This document shows, piece after piece, positions 45,978 to 55,362 of a stretch of DNA of 64,000 nucleotides; position 1 is the first letter of the stretch; every line of letters starts with the position of its first letter. Origin of the DNA: Streptomyces sp. MspMP-M5 (GTDB lineage Bacteria > Actinomycetota > Actinomycetes > Streptomycetales > Streptomycetaceae); NCBI RefSeq assembly GCF_000373585.1, contig NZ_KB891879.1:105229-169228 (forward strand). The letters are read 5' to 3'. Position numbers and translations under genes: made by a program. The notes under the pieces are model-generated. The model saw only the letters and a list, made by a program, of their open reading frames with translations. It had not been told where the DNA came from and did not search any database.

Positions 45978-46484
45978 ATGACCAGAATCGACGACACGCC
46001 TCCCGCGTGGGACGAGCGCACCCAGCTCACCACGTTTCTCGATTACGCACGTGACGCCGCCCGCGCCAAGTGCGATGGCGTCTCTGCGGAGAACGCCCGC
46101 AAGGCGCTCCTACCGGCCTCACCGCTGATGACCATGAGCGGAGTGCTCAATCACCTCCGTTGGGTCGAGTACTACTGGTTCCAAGTGGTCTTCCTTGGCG
46201 AGGAAGACCGGGGCCCCTGGACCGAGGAGGACCCCGACCGCGAGATGCGTATCGCCGTCGACTTCCCGCTCACGCAGTTGCTCGACGAATACGCCCAACA
46301 GAGCGCCCACTACCGCGAACTGGTCGCCGCGAACAGCCTGGACAAGCAGGCCCAGCGAGCCGTCCGCAACGGCCTCCACGTCGACCTGCGCTGGATCCTC
46401 CTCCACCTAACCGAGGAGACGGCCCGCCACAACGGCCACCTGGACATCCTGCGCGAGATGCTCGACGGCACGACCGGCGACTAG
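45978..46484 (+). CDS. DinB/DUF664 family protein
   Basis: A 168-residue four-helix bundle: WDERTQLTTFLDYARDAARA, SGVLNHLRWVEYYWFQ (first metal-ligand His), and WILLHLTEETARHNGHLDIL (His pair). The DinB superfamily includes mycothiol/bacillithiol-dependent transferases, but the role of this member is unknown. Confidence 0.88.
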   Translation: MTRIDDTPPAWDERTQLTTFLDYARDAARAKCDGVSAENARKALLPASPLMTMSGVLNHLRWVEYYWFQVVFLGEEDRGPWTEEDPDREMRIAVDFPLTQLLDEYAQQSAHYRELVAANSLDKQAQRAVRNGLHVDLRWILLHLTEETARHNGHLDILREMLDGTTGD

Positions 46485-46496
46485 ATCCGCCGGAGA

Positions 46497-46690
46497 TCAC
46501 TGGCGGAGCCGGAGCCGGAGCCGGAGTCGGATCGAGGCGACGGTGAGGATGAGGGTGACGGTGCCGTGGAAGATGTAGCCGCGCTTGTCGAACCTCGTGG
46601 CCACGGCCGCCCGGGAGTGCTTCAACGCGTCGATCGTCCGCTCGACTTCGTTCCTTCGCTTGTAGATCGTCAGGCGCTCAACCCCGACTT
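46497..46690 (-). mobile_element. IS5-type transposase C-terminal fragment
   Basis: The minus strand encodes LTIYKRRNEVERTIDALKHS, RAAVATRFDKRGYIFHGTVT and a final IRLRLRLRLRQ. This is the tail of an IS5/IS4-type DDE transposase (Y-x2-R-x3-E-R signature). The final residues are expanded by a GGAGCC hexamer repeat at 46505-46525. It is 5'-truncated and fused against a CoA-transferase fragment on the opposite strand. Confidence 0.7.
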
Positions 46691-46922
46691 CGCCCTCGTC
46701 CGGGCCCACCCCGCCGACCGCCACGGCAACCTGGCCCTCCACTCCGCCGCCCGCAAGTTCAACCCCCTCTGCGCCATGGCCGCGCGCACCACCCTCGTCG
46801 CGGCGGATCACATCGTCGAGTCCGGTGCGATCCCACCGGGCTCGGTACACCTGCCCGGCATCCACGTCGACCGGATCGTGGCCGTCGACCCCCACGACAG
46901 GCGCATCGAGCGCCGCACCGTC
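46680..46922 (+). pseudogene. CoA-transferase subunit A fragment
   Basis: The frame encodes NPDFALVRAHPADRHGNLAL, HSAARKFNPLCAMAARTTLV, AADHIVESGAIPPGSVHLPG and IHVDRIVAVDPHDRRIERRT. This is the C-terminal third of a 3-oxoacid/3-oxoadipate CoA-transferase alpha subunit (ScoA/PcaI type). The N-terminal two-thirds, with the glycine-rich motif, is missing. It runs straight into a PHB-depolymerase fragment in the same frame. Confidence 0.75.
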
Positions 46923-47636
46923 CGCCCCTCCCCCAAGTGCTTCAACTGGTACGACCCCGCCAAGAGCAGCCGGGGCCGGGGCGAGGCGCTGTCCATCAAG
47001 CAGATGGTCGACAAGGCCGTCGCCCAGTACGGCAGCGACACCCGCCGCGTCTACATCACCGGCCTGTCCGCAGGCGGCGCGATGACTGCGGACATGCTCG
47101 CCGACTACCCCGACGCCTTCGCCGCCGGATCCATCGACTCCGGGGTCCCGGCCTTCTGCGCCAACTCCCGCTACTCCGCGCTCACCTGTAGGAACAGCCC
47201 CACCGGCAAAACCCCGGCGCAGTGGGGCGACCTCGTACGAGCCGCCGCCCCCACCGGTACGACATCCTGGCCGCGGGTGGCGATCCGGCACGGCACCTCC
47301 GACACCACCGTCAACCCCGCCAACGCCACCGAATCACACGACCAGTGGACCAACGTCTGGGGCATCGGCCAGCGCCCGTCCCGCACCCAGAACCTCCCCG
47401 GCGGCACCACCCTGAGCATCTACTACGACACCACCGGCAAGCCCGCCGTCGAGGTCTACTCCATCTCCGGCATGGGCCACGGCCTCGCCGTCAACCCCGG
47501 CAGCGGCACCGACCAGTGCGGCACCACCGGCACCTACTACCTCAACTCCCTCTGCTCCAGCTACTACACCGCCACCTTCTGGGGCCTGGCCGGCTCCAGC
47601 GGAACAGCCGAGCCAGGCAAGCCAGGCACATCCTGA
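46923..47636 (+). pseudogene. PHB-depolymerase-like esterase, N-terminally truncated
   Basis: About 237 residues of a LpqC/PHB-depolymerase-type esterase: CFNWYDPAKSSRGRGEALSI, then SDTRRVYITGLSAGGAMTAD with the nucleophile in GLSAG, an Asp in IRHGTSDTTVNPANAT and the His in SISGMGHGLAVNPG. The signal peptide and the first 120 or so residues are absent. The frame upstream is a CoA-transferase fragment, so no native start exists. As a cytoplasmic fusion it is very unlikely to work. Confidence 0.78.
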
Positions 47637-47905
47637 CGGCGCCCCTACGTGAACGCCGGCTCCGACTGCTCCTGGCAAGCCCCCCGTCACTGAAGTACCC
47701 GGTTCCTGGGCCGCGATCACGAAGGCGGCGGCCCGAGCAGTCACACTGGTCGTCTCAGAATGAGTTGAGCCGCTTGTTTGTGCTCGGCGATGCTTGGTCG
47801 GCAGGGTGTCCGGGGTGCGTGCTCCCGACACGGGGCCCCAGGGCTGACACCTACAGCGGCGGCCGCAATGGGCAGGCGACAGGTTTGACGGCTTGGGGGA
47901 ATGGG

Positions 47906-48499
47906 ATGCTGACGGGGATCGTGATCGACGCGTTGGATGTCGCGCGTATGGACCGCTTCTGGTCGGAGGCGACGCGGGGCCAAACGGGCGGCCTGCAACT
48001 GCGTTTCGTGCCGACCGCGAAGCCGAAGACGGCGCACAAGAACCGACTCCACCTCGATCTGGCCGGGGGGCCGGACTGGGAGGCCCAGGTGGCGCGCCTG
48101 CTCACACTCGGTGCGACGCGGGTCGACATTGGCCAGGGGGACGTCCCGTGGGACGTGCTGGCCGACCCGGAGGGCAACGAGTTGTGCGTGCTGCGTCCCG
48201 GTCACCCCGGCGTGCTTGCCGACTCCGGCCTCGTCGCGATCTGCCTCGACGTAGCGGAGGAGGATCGCTACGCGCAGTCGGCCTTCTGGCAGTCCCAGGC
48301 CGACTGGCACGCGGTCGAGTACCACGACTGGGGTGTCCGGCTGCGCCGGAGTACCGCCAGTACGGTCTCTCTGGTGATGGGGCCGCCGGCGGCGCCGAAG
48401 GAGGCGCGGAACAGGCTGCGGCTGGAGGTCACCCAACACGACTGGGAACCCGGCGAGTTCCTCGACGCCAGCGGGAACGAGTTCCATGTCACGGGGTGA
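47906..48499 (+). CDS. VOC (glyoxalase/dioxygenase superfamily) protein
   Basis: 197 residues with two glyoxalase-like repeats: MLTGIVIDALDVARMDRFWS, NRLHLDLAGGPDWEAQVARL and DPEGNELCVLRPG, then a second set around GLVAICLDVAEEDRYAQSAF, NRLRLEVTQHDWE and DASGNEFHVTG. Typical of VOC proteins of unknown substrate, sometimes antibiotic-binding. The ATG at 47906 follows GGGGGA. Confidence 0.85.
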   Translation: MLTGIVIDALDVARMDRFWSEATRGQTGGLQLRFVPTAKPKTAHKNRLHLDLAGGPDWEAQVARLLTLGATRVDIGQGDVPWDVLADPEGNELCVLRPGHPGVLADSGLVAICLDVAEEDRYAQSAFWQSQADWHAVEYHDWGVRLRRSTASTVSLVMGPPAAPKEARNRLRLEVTQHDWEPGEFLDASGNEFHVTG

Positions 48500-48524
48500 C
48501 CCTCCGCTTTTCCAGGGCCTGTTG

Positions 48525-48740
48525 TACTGATCAATCAGAACGTGCACCCCGTCGAGGAGGTGGGCCCGCATGACGATGCCGCCGCCGATGTCGTGCCCGA
48601 CGAGAACGGGTGCGGTAAGGCCCCAGTGGTCGAGCTCGGCAAGGGTACGGGCCTGCTGGGCGATGCAGGGGGCCTCCCGGAGTGATGCGGGAGGCACCGA
48701 AGCCCAGATGAGTGAGTCCCAGACACGGACGGTGTGGTGG
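48525..48740 (-). pseudogene. Alpha/beta hydrolase fragment
   Basis: The minus strand encodes AQQARTLAELDHWGLTAPVL with VGHDIGGGIVMRAHLLDGVH, i.e. the nucleophile elbow (GHDIGG) and the next helix of a haloalkane-dehalogenase/epoxide-hydrolase-like enzyme. Both ends are missing, and the part just upstream is out of frame. Confidence 0.65.
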
Positions 48741-48757
48741 CGGACGAGGGTGGCCGG

Positions 48758-51082
48758 CTACGAACTCAAGAGGCCCAGCTTGCGGTGGAGGCGACGCAGA
48801 GGAGGTGGCGCCCACCAGTTCGCCCGCCCGGCAAGTCTCATCACGGCCGGTACGAGCACGCCGCGCACCAGCGTGGCGTCCAGCAGCACGGCCAGGGCCA
48901 GGCCCACGCCCAGCAGCTTCAGGAAGGTGATCCCCGACGTGGCCAGCGCGAGCATGACGACGGCGACGAGTACGGCCGCAGCGCTGACCAGACGTCCCGT
49001 GCGCTCCAACCCGGCGGCGACGGCCTGGGTGTTGTCCCCGGTCTCGGTGTACACCTCCTTGATCCGTGAGAGCAGGAACACCTCGTAGTCCATGGACAGT
49101 CCGAAGGCGACGCAGAACATCAGTACCGGAATGGAGATATCCACCGAGCCGGTGACCGTGAAGTCACCGACCAGGGAGCGTAGATGGCCTTCCTGGAAGA
49201 CGTACACCATCGCGCCGAAGGTCGCGGTCAGGCTGAGCAGGTTGAGCAGTACGGCCTTGAACGGGACCAGCACACTGCCGGTGAACAGAAACAGCAGCAC
49301 CACCGTCGTGGCACCGATGATCAGCGCTGCCTCGGGCAGCCGGGCGGCGAGCGCGTCACGTGCGTCCGCGAGTTCCGCACCTTCGCCTCCGACGAGCACC
49401 GGGCCCGGTGCGCTCTCCGCCCGCAACCGCTCCGCCAGTTTGACGCCGGCGGAGGAGTCCGGCTCGACCGAGGGCACCACGGACAGCCAGCCGGCATCGC
49501 CCGCGGCGAAGGAGCCTGCGGACGCGGCCACCACCTGCCGTCCTGCGGCGTACGAGCCTGTGACGGTGTCCACCCGAGCCACGTCCGGCAGAGTCGACAG
49601 GCGGGCGGCGTAGGCGGCGATCCGCTCGCGGTCGGCGGAGCCACTGACGGTGGGCAGTACCACGGACAGGGCGGACGTCTCGCGACTGGAGAACTCCTCC
49701 CGCACGGACTGTGCCGTACGGTGCGCGGGCGCGGTGGCGGGCAGGACCCGCTCGTCGATGAGGCCGAAAGAGACCCGGGTGAACGGCAGGCCGAGCAGCA
49801 CCAGCAAGGTGATCACTCCGGCCGCACACAGCACCGGTCGCCGCATGACGGCAGTGGCGAGCCGGTGCCAGAATCCGCCTGTCGGGGTCCCGGCGGTCGG
49901 CCCGGCCAACGGGTCGTGGTCGGCGCCTGGTTGCGGTCTGCGGCGGAACAGCCGCCGCACGTCCAACGCGTCGATCCGTGGGCCGAGCAGGCCGAGCACC
50001 GCGGGCAGTACCACCAGGGCTGCGAAGGCCGAGAGCACTACCACTGCCACGCCCGCGTAGGCGAAGGAGCGCAGGAAGTACAGCGGGAAGACCAGCAGGG
50101 CCGACAGCGAGAGCGCCACCGTCAGCGCGGAGAACAGCACGGTGCGCCCGGCCGTGCGGACGCTCTGCGCGACCGCCTCGGCGGTGTCCAGGCCACGCGC
50201 CCTCTCCTCCCGGTAACGGGTGACGATGAACAGGCTGTAGTCGATGGCCAGTCCCAGGCCCAGCGCGGTGGTGATGTTGATGGCGTAGACGGATACCGAG
50301 GTCAGCTCGGACAGGACCCTCAGCACGACGAACGTGCCCAGGATGGAACACACACCGATGAGCAGGGGCAGGACGGCCGCCACCGCACTGCCGAACACGA
50401 AGAGCAGGATCAGCAGCATGACCGGAGCCGCGTACGCTTCGGCCCGGAAGAGATCCTGGTCGCTCTGCTTCTGGACTTCCACATACACCTGCGCGGTCCC
50501 GGTCGCAGAGAGCCTCAACACCCCCTGACGGCCGGTGAAACGCGGGACCAGTTCCTTCGCGATGTCCCGTACCCGATCCTCGTCGCCTCCCAACCGCAGG
50601 AGCACCAGCGCTGAGCGCCCGTCCCGGGCCCTCAGCGGCGACGCCAACTCGTGCGGGGTCGTCCAATACGACGCGACCGACAGCACGCCCGGCTCTTGGG
50701 CGAGCCGGCGGCTGAGGTCTCGACCGGCGGTCGCGGCCCGCGGGTCATCGACCGAACCGGAGGTGCGGGCCAGTAACACCAGATTGGGCGCACCCGATCC
50801 GAAGCGGTCGGCGAGGAACTTCTCGGCCTTCGACGACTCCGCCGCCGGGTCGGTGAAGCCACCGCCGGACAGCCGGTCGGCGACACCTGCGCCGATCGGG
50901 ACGGCGGCTGCCACGGCCAGCAGCACGGCAACCAGTACGAGTGCGCGGCGCCGGACCAGGAGACGTCCGAGAGCGGCGAGCCGGGAACGGTCGGCCCGCT
51001 TCCCGAGCCCGGGTCCGGGGGGCGGGCTTCCGGCAGTGGTGGTTCTGGTGGCGTTGGACACGGTGAAGTCCTGTGGTTCCAC
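48758..51082 (-). CDS. MMPL/RND-family membrane transporter
   Basis: A 774-residue protein with 11-12 helices and two large extracytoplasmic loops. Hallmarks are LNLLSLTATFGAMVYVFQEG, FGLSMDYEVFLLSRIKE and an equivalent GLGLAIDYSLFIVTRYREER, the proton-relay Asp-Tyr pairs of MMPL proteins. Actinobacterial MMPLs export lipids, siderophores and lipidic natural products. It lies near the KS-oxoamine-synthase-ACP genes on the same strand and may export their product. Confidence 0.92.
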   Translation of the reverse strand: MEPQDFTVSNATRTTTAGSPPPGPGLGKRADRSRLAALGRLLVRRRALVLVAVLLAVAAAVPIGAGVADRLSGGGFTDPAAESSKAEKFLADRFGSGAPNLVLLARTSGSVDDPRAATAGRDLSRRLAQEPGVLSVASYWTTPHELASPLRARDGRSALVLLRLGGDEDRVRDIAKELVPRFTGRQGVLRLSATGTAQVYVEVQKQSDQDLFRAEAYAAPVMLLILLFVFGSAVAAVLPLLIGVCSILGTFVVLRVLSELTSVSVYAINITTALGLGLAIDYSLFIVTRYREERARGLDTAEAVAQSVRTAGRTVLFSALTVALSLSALLVFPLYFLRSFAYAGVAVVVLSAFAALVVLPAVLGLLGPRIDALDVRRLFRRRPQPGADHDPLAGPTAGTPTGGFWHRLATAVMRRPVLCAAGVITLLVLLGLPFTRVSFGLIDERVLPATAPAHRTAQSVREEFSSRETSALSVVLPTVSGSADRERIAAYAARLSTLPDVARVDTVTGSYAAGRQVVAASAGSFAAGDAGWLSVVPSVEPDSSAGVKLAERLRAESAPGPVLVGGEGAELADARDALAARLPEAALIIGATTVVLLFLFTGSVLVPFKAVLLNLLSLTATFGAMVYVFQEGHLRSLVGDFTVTGSVDISIPVLMFCVAFGLSMDYEVFLLSRIKEVYTETGDNTQAVAAGLERTGRLVSAAAVLVAVVMLALATSGITFLKLLGVGLALAVLLDATLVRGVLVPAVMRLAGRANWWAPPPLRRLHRKLGLLSS

Positions 51083-51152
51083 TTGGAGTTCGGTTCCCTT
51101 CGCGCGGTCAGACGCCCAGGCGCAGAACTGTGAAGGCTACGGCCAGGCCGTA

Positions 51153-51556
51153 TCACTCGGGCGGAAGCAGAGACCGGCGCTGCAACTCCTCCACCGCCGA
51201 GGTGCAGGACCGCGGAGGCGCAGTTGCCCTGTACCCGCAGTACGTGTCGGGAGGCAGCGAGTGCGTCGGGGCGGGGGGAAGGCGGAGGCTGCTCTCGGCG
51301 ACGTCGAGGATGCGGGACCCGCCCGGATGCACTGCCCACCGGCGCACGGTTCGGCGTATCCGGTTGGGGGCGCCACGCACGCCACGGCGCCCTTGCTGGG
51401 CGGTAGCGCCTCTTCCTGGTAGTGCCGCATCCGTGCGGCAGTGGACCAGGACGCGACGTCGTCGAGCGCCGTGCTCACCGCCACAGGACGCTGTGCGAGG
51501 CCGGAGCCCGTGGCGATGCGGTCGACGAGCCGTTGTCTGGCCCCGTGGTCCGCCAT
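51153..51556 (-). pseudogene. Possible frameshifted small gene of unknown function
   Basis: An ATG at 51556 follows GGAAGGG at good spacing and opens a frame (MADHGARQRLVDRIATGSGL, AVSTALDDVASWS, YQEEALPPSKG) with high third-position GC to about 51360. After that the best-biased frame is another one (GSRILDVAESSLRLPPAPTH, TYCGYRATAPPRSCTS, VEELQRRSLLPPE, stop at 51153). A single indel near 51330-51380 would join them into a protein of about 130 residues. No family recognised. Confidence 0.4.
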
Positions 51557-52023
51557 GTGCGTGAACCCTTCCTGGCCGATCACTCTCACCTCTGCGGTCG
51601 CGCTTAGCGTCGCGTTCCCCCCGCGTGCGGAAGGTCGACCAACAGACGTGACCGACGTGCCGTCGTCATCGGCAGCCCCCCACTCTTCTCCTGCGGCGAA
51701 GGGGCGATCCGGGGTATCCAGTGGCAACGGTGCAGGTCGAGCGTCTGGGTGCGACGGAGTGGACGGCCTCGACCCGGCACCCGCCGCCGGATGCGGCGGT
51801 CGGTCACTTCCCCACCTCACCACACAGCCGAGAGCATCGCCATCGGGCCATGCCTGTCACGCGTCACCGAGACTGGCCCAGTCGAGTGGATGCCTGAGCA
51901 GGGATCGCGAGACCCGAGTAGACACACCCAGGCGCCTGGTGCGGGGCGCGCGTGGCAGGTGGTTCTTGACGCCTACGCCGGCAGACTTCACGCCCGGCAA
52001 CGTGACAGCGCCGTCCGATGCAC
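51557..52023. other. Gene-free region
   Basis: No frame with convincing coding character on either strand, and no clear terminator. It may hold the promoter of the minus-strand gene ending at 51153. Confidence 0.4.
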
Positions 52024-53247
52024 TCAGTCCCCTGCGAACACCAAGACGGTGTTGTGCCCGCCGAAGCCGAAGGAGTTGCTGACAGACGCGTTGATGGCCG
52101 CGGCTCGGGGAGCCTGGGTGACGATGTCCAGTTCCCAGTCGGGGTCTTGGCGATGGAGGTTGGCAGTGGGGGGAATGAGCTGGTGTTGCTGGGTGAGGAC
52201 GGTCAGAGCCGCCTCGATGGCACCGGCCGCGCCAAGAGAGTGGCCCAGAATGCTCTTCGGTGCGGTGACGGGGGGCGGCGCCGGGCCGAAGATGCGATGC
52301 AGGGCACGTGCCTCGGCTGTGTCGCCAACGGGGGTGGAGGTGCCGTGGGCATTGACATGCCCGATGTCGCGGGAATCGAGGCCCGACTCCTTCAACGCGG
52401 TACGCAGAGCGTGTACGACGCCGATGCCCTCAGGATGCGGGACCACCGGATGGTAGGCATCGCAGGTGCAGGCATGTCCACAGAGCAGTGCACGCTGGTC
52501 GGCACCGCGACGTAGGGCGTGTTGAGGGCGCTCAAGGACGAGGACCGCAGCGCCTTCTGCGAGGACGAAGCCGTCGCGGTCGACGTCGAACGGACGTGAA
52601 GCGAGTCGAGGAGCGTCGGTGCGCTGTGAGAGGGCGTGCATCTGGTGGAAACCAGTGACGGTCATCCGCGAGAGTCCGGATTCGGCGCCGCCCGCGAGAG
52701 CGATGTCGCAGGCGCCCGAGGTGACCAGGCTGGCGGCGACCGCCAGGGCGGTGGCACCCGAGGCACACGCACTGGCAACAGTGAAGTTCGGGCCGCGGGC
52801 CCCCAGGGCGATGGCGACCTCGGCGGCAGCCATGTTGGGAACGCTGCGCGGCAGCGCGAGGGGGGAAACCAGTTCCGGGTGGCCTCGGCTCAGGGCTTCG
52901 AACTCGCGGAGGTAGGCGTTCATGCTGTTGCCACCGACGCCGAGGACGACGGCCACGCGGGGAGCGTTCCAGGCGCCCGGTTCGAGTTTGGCGTCCCTGA
53001 CTGCCTGCTGGGCTGCGGCGAGAGCGAGGTGGGTGAAGCGGTCCAGGCGTCGGGCCAACCGCCTGCCGTGAACGGCGTCGGCGTCGAACCCGTCGACCCG
53101 GCAGGTGATGTCCACGGGGAGCCCGGCCAGGTCGGGATCGGTGCGAGCCATGCTTTGCCCCTGGCACACCGTGGCCCAGGTGGCTTCCGTGGTGAGTCCG
53201 CCGGGGGTGATCATCCCTATGCCGGTGACAGCAGCCTTGCATCGCAT
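52024..53247 (-). CDS. FabF-type beta-ketoacyl-ACP synthase
   Basis: 407 residues with intact Cys-His-His: TVASACASGATA (Cys about 161), VNAHGTSTPVGD, and SILGHSLGAAGA, plus the C-terminal SNSFGFGGHNTVLVF. It condenses malonyl-ACP with an acyl primer. Together with the ACP and oxoamine synthase upstream it forms a minimal acyl-chain-to-amino-ketone module. Full FabF length suggests it is functional. Confidence 0.92.
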   Translation of the reverse strand: MRCKAAVTGIGMITPGGLTTEATWATVCQGQSMARTDPDLAGLPVDITCRVDGFDADAVHGRRLARRLDRFTHLALAAAQQAVRDAKLEPGAWNAPRVAVVLGVGGNSMNAYLREFEALSRGHPELVSPLALPRSVPNMAAAEVAIALGARGPNFTVASACASGATALAVAASLVTSGACDIALAGGAESGLSRMTVTGFHQMHALSQRTDAPRLASRPFDVDRDGFVLAEGAAVLVLERPQHALRRGADQRALLCGHACTCDAYHPVVPHPEGIGVVHALRTALKESGLDSRDIGHVNAHGTSTPVGDTAEARALHRIFGPAPPPVTAPKSILGHSLGAAGAIEAALTVLTQQHQLIPPTANLHRQDPDWELDIVTQAPRAAAINASVSNSFGFGGHNTVLVFAGD

Positions 53248-53491
53248 GTCCGCTCCCTTCGGTAGGGCGTGGCGACGTGGTGGCAGAGCGGCGGGTCTCC
53301 CATGCTCTTAGGGCGACGGCGATGGCACGTACCAGTGCCGGCGGCTCGCTAGAGGGCGAGCATGTGGGCCGCGTGGTTCGGAACGGCGGTCAGGACTTCG
53401 CGCACTTCGCCTCTCCTTCCCCGACAGTCCGGTGGGCGGCAGTGCCGGTGGTGCGGCCGGAGCGCAGCTCGGCGGAATCAGCCGCATCGGA

Positions 53492-54706
53492 TCACGGCGG
53501 CAGGAGCTGTCCGACAACCTCAAGGATCCGGTCAACCTGCTGCGGGGTGTGCGCGGCCGTGACCGAAAGGCGGAGGACGAGCCGGTCCCCCGCCACGCTG
53601 GGGGGCAGAAATGCCCCTGTATAGACACCCGCTTCGAGCAACGCCCGCCATGTCTTCAGGCCCTCTTCCAAGGTCTTCAGACCCTGTTCGGGCGTCCCCG
53701 CCGGCAGCGCAACCGCGGGGCCCGGCCAGGACGGTACACGGTGCCCTTGCTGCGCCAGGCCGCGGTGCAGACGTCGGGCCGACTCCCACAATGCGGCGCG
53801 GAGCTCGGGCCGGGCGCGAGCCGTCCGTACGGCCGCCAACGCGGCGGCCGCGGACGCAGGTGCCATCGATGCCGAATACATCGCCGCATTTCCGGAGTGG
53901 CGCAGGCTGCGGATGGCCTTCACCGAGCCCGCGACGAACCCGCCGACGGAGCCGAACGCCTTGCAGAGGGTACCCGTGATGAGGTCGATCCCCTCCTCTA
54001 CGTCGAAGTGCTCGCCGACGCCTCGCCCGTTGGTTCCGAGCACACCGATGTCGTGCGCACCGTCGATGATCAGGCCGCCGCCGTAGCGCTTGACGAGTGC
54101 GGCAAGTTCCGGAACCGGGCAGAGGTCTCCGCCGAGGGAGAACGCCCCCTCAGTGACAATGACGGGGACCTTTCCCTTGTCGGCAGCGATCCGCATGAGC
54201 CTTTCGGCATGGGTGACGTCATTGTGCCCGAACCGGCGACACTCAGCTCGTCCGAGGCGGAGGGATTCCAGCAGAGAGGCGTGGATGTGCTGGTCCGCGA
54301 TCACCATGTGGCCGGTGTCGAAAAGGGAGGACAGCGTCAGGTTGGCCTGGAATCCCGTTACGGTCAGCATGACCGCGGGGCGGCGGAGAAAGTCGGCCAG
54401 CTCCTCTTCCAGCTCATGATGGAGTCCGACAGTGCCGAGCATCGGAGATCCGGTCCAACAGGTACCGTATTTGGCGGCGGCATGTGAGGCCGCCGCGCGG
54501 ACGCCGGAGTCGGCGGTGAGCCCGAGGTAATCCGTCGAGGCTGCGTTGACCGCGCGTATGCCGTCGACGACGACCTCGCCCGGTGTCGGCCGGTCCTCGA
54601 TGACGTGGTAGTAGGGATAGATGTCGCGACGGGAGGTGAACTCGTCGAGCAAGGGAGTATCAGCGATCCAGCCAGTCATGGTCATCCTGTCGATAGGGTT
54701 CGACAC
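53492..54706 (-). CDS. Alpha-oxoamine synthase (8-amino-7-oxononanoate/ALA synthase family)
   Basis: 404 residues. Fold-type I PLP enzyme: VNAASTDYLGLTADSGVRAA, GTCWTGSPMLGTVGLHHELE, TEGAFSLGGDLCPVPELAAL, GLIIDGAHDIGVLG (PLP Asp), and the Schiff-base lysine in LITGTLCKAFGSVGG. The family condenses an amino acid with an acyl-CoA or acyl-ACP, with loss of CO2, to give an alpha-aminoketone. With ACP and KS next door, acyl-ACP is the likely partner. The start is uncertain: GTG 54706 or ATG 54685. Confidence 0.9.
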   Translation of the reverse strand: MSNPIDRMTMTGWIADTPLLDEFTSRRDIYPYYHVIEDRPTPGEVVVDGIRAVNAASTDYLGLTADSGVRAAASHAAAKYGTCWTGSPMLGTVGLHHELEEELADFLRRPAVMLTVTGFQANLTLSSLFDTGHMVIADQHIHASLLESLRLGRAECRRFGHNDVTHAERLMRIAADKGKVPVIVTEGAFSLGGDLCPVPELAALVKRYGGGLIIDGAHDIGVLGTNGRGVGEHFDVEEGIDLITGTLCKAFGSVGGFVAGSVKAIRSLRHSGNAAMYSASMAPASAAAALAAVRTARARPELRAALWESARRLHRGLAQQGHRVPSWPGPAVALPAGTPEQGLKTLEEGLKTWRALLEAGVYTGAFLPPSVAGDRLVLRLSVTAAHTPQQVDRILEVVGQLLPP

Positions 54707-55095
54707 CTCTTCACGGACCGGGTGGTCACCCGCAGTCCACGAATGTGGTGAAGAAACTTCCTACTGGGACACAGACTGCGAACTCCGAAATTTCCAGGGA
54801 GTCTGTCACTACAGCCGCTGCGCCGCGTAGGACACGACTCGGACGACACGTCGCCGTTCCTTTTCTCACTGAATGCCGAGCAGTAAGCGGCGCACTCACA
54901 CACTCCGACAATACCTGTCCCGCGACCGCCGGGCCAGCCATTCGCGTCGCGACCGTCGGGCCAACCGCTCACGTTCGGTTCGGTGTCCGGAGGGCCGAGA
55001 ACGTCTGCCCGATCAGCTGGCCGCGGCGCTCCCTCAAGCTCAAGTGTTCCCCAGCGACCGGGTGTTCAGGATGCCGCAGCGGCACCCAGTCGCGC
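54707..55095. promoter_or_regulatory. Upstream region of the oxoamine synthase gene
   Basis: 389 nt without a gene. It includes blocks that recur in diverged form upstream of the ACP gene (CCGACAATACCTGTC at 54905-54919; CCCGATCAGC at 55008 with CTCCCTCAA 21 nt later). Probably promoter/regulatory sequence. Confidence 0.45.
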
Positions 55096-55362
55096 CTACT
55101 CCAGGACGGAAGGCATGGAATCCCCATGCGGAGGGGGCCTTTCGTCGGACGGGGCGAAGTGCGTGGCAATCTCTTCGAGCGTACTGTCGAGCGTCACACC
55201 ATCCTCATCGAACCGGAGCCCCGTCCGCTCCGTGATCATCACCGTTAGCTCCGCCAACGACAGCGAGTCCATTTCGAGCGCTCGGGCCGTTGACTGGGGA
55301 TGGACCAGGTCTGGCGATATCCCGAACTCCTGGACCAACAGGCGGGAGAGTGTCTCGTACAT
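55096..55362 (-). CDS. Acyl carrier protein
   Basis: 88 residues: MYETLSRLLVQEFGISPDLV with the phosphopantetheine site in ALEMDSLSLAELTVMI (Ser about residue 33). A short Pro-rich tail follows. It is the first gene of the ACP, oxoamine synthase, ketosynthase set on the minus strand. The start follows GGGAACAC weakly; upstream in-frame extension is basic and unlikely. Confidence 0.88.
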   Translation of the reverse strand: MYETLSRLLVQEFGISPDLVHPQSTARALEMDSLSLAELTVMITERTGLRFDEDGVTLDSTLEEIATHFAPSDERPPPHGDSMPSVLE

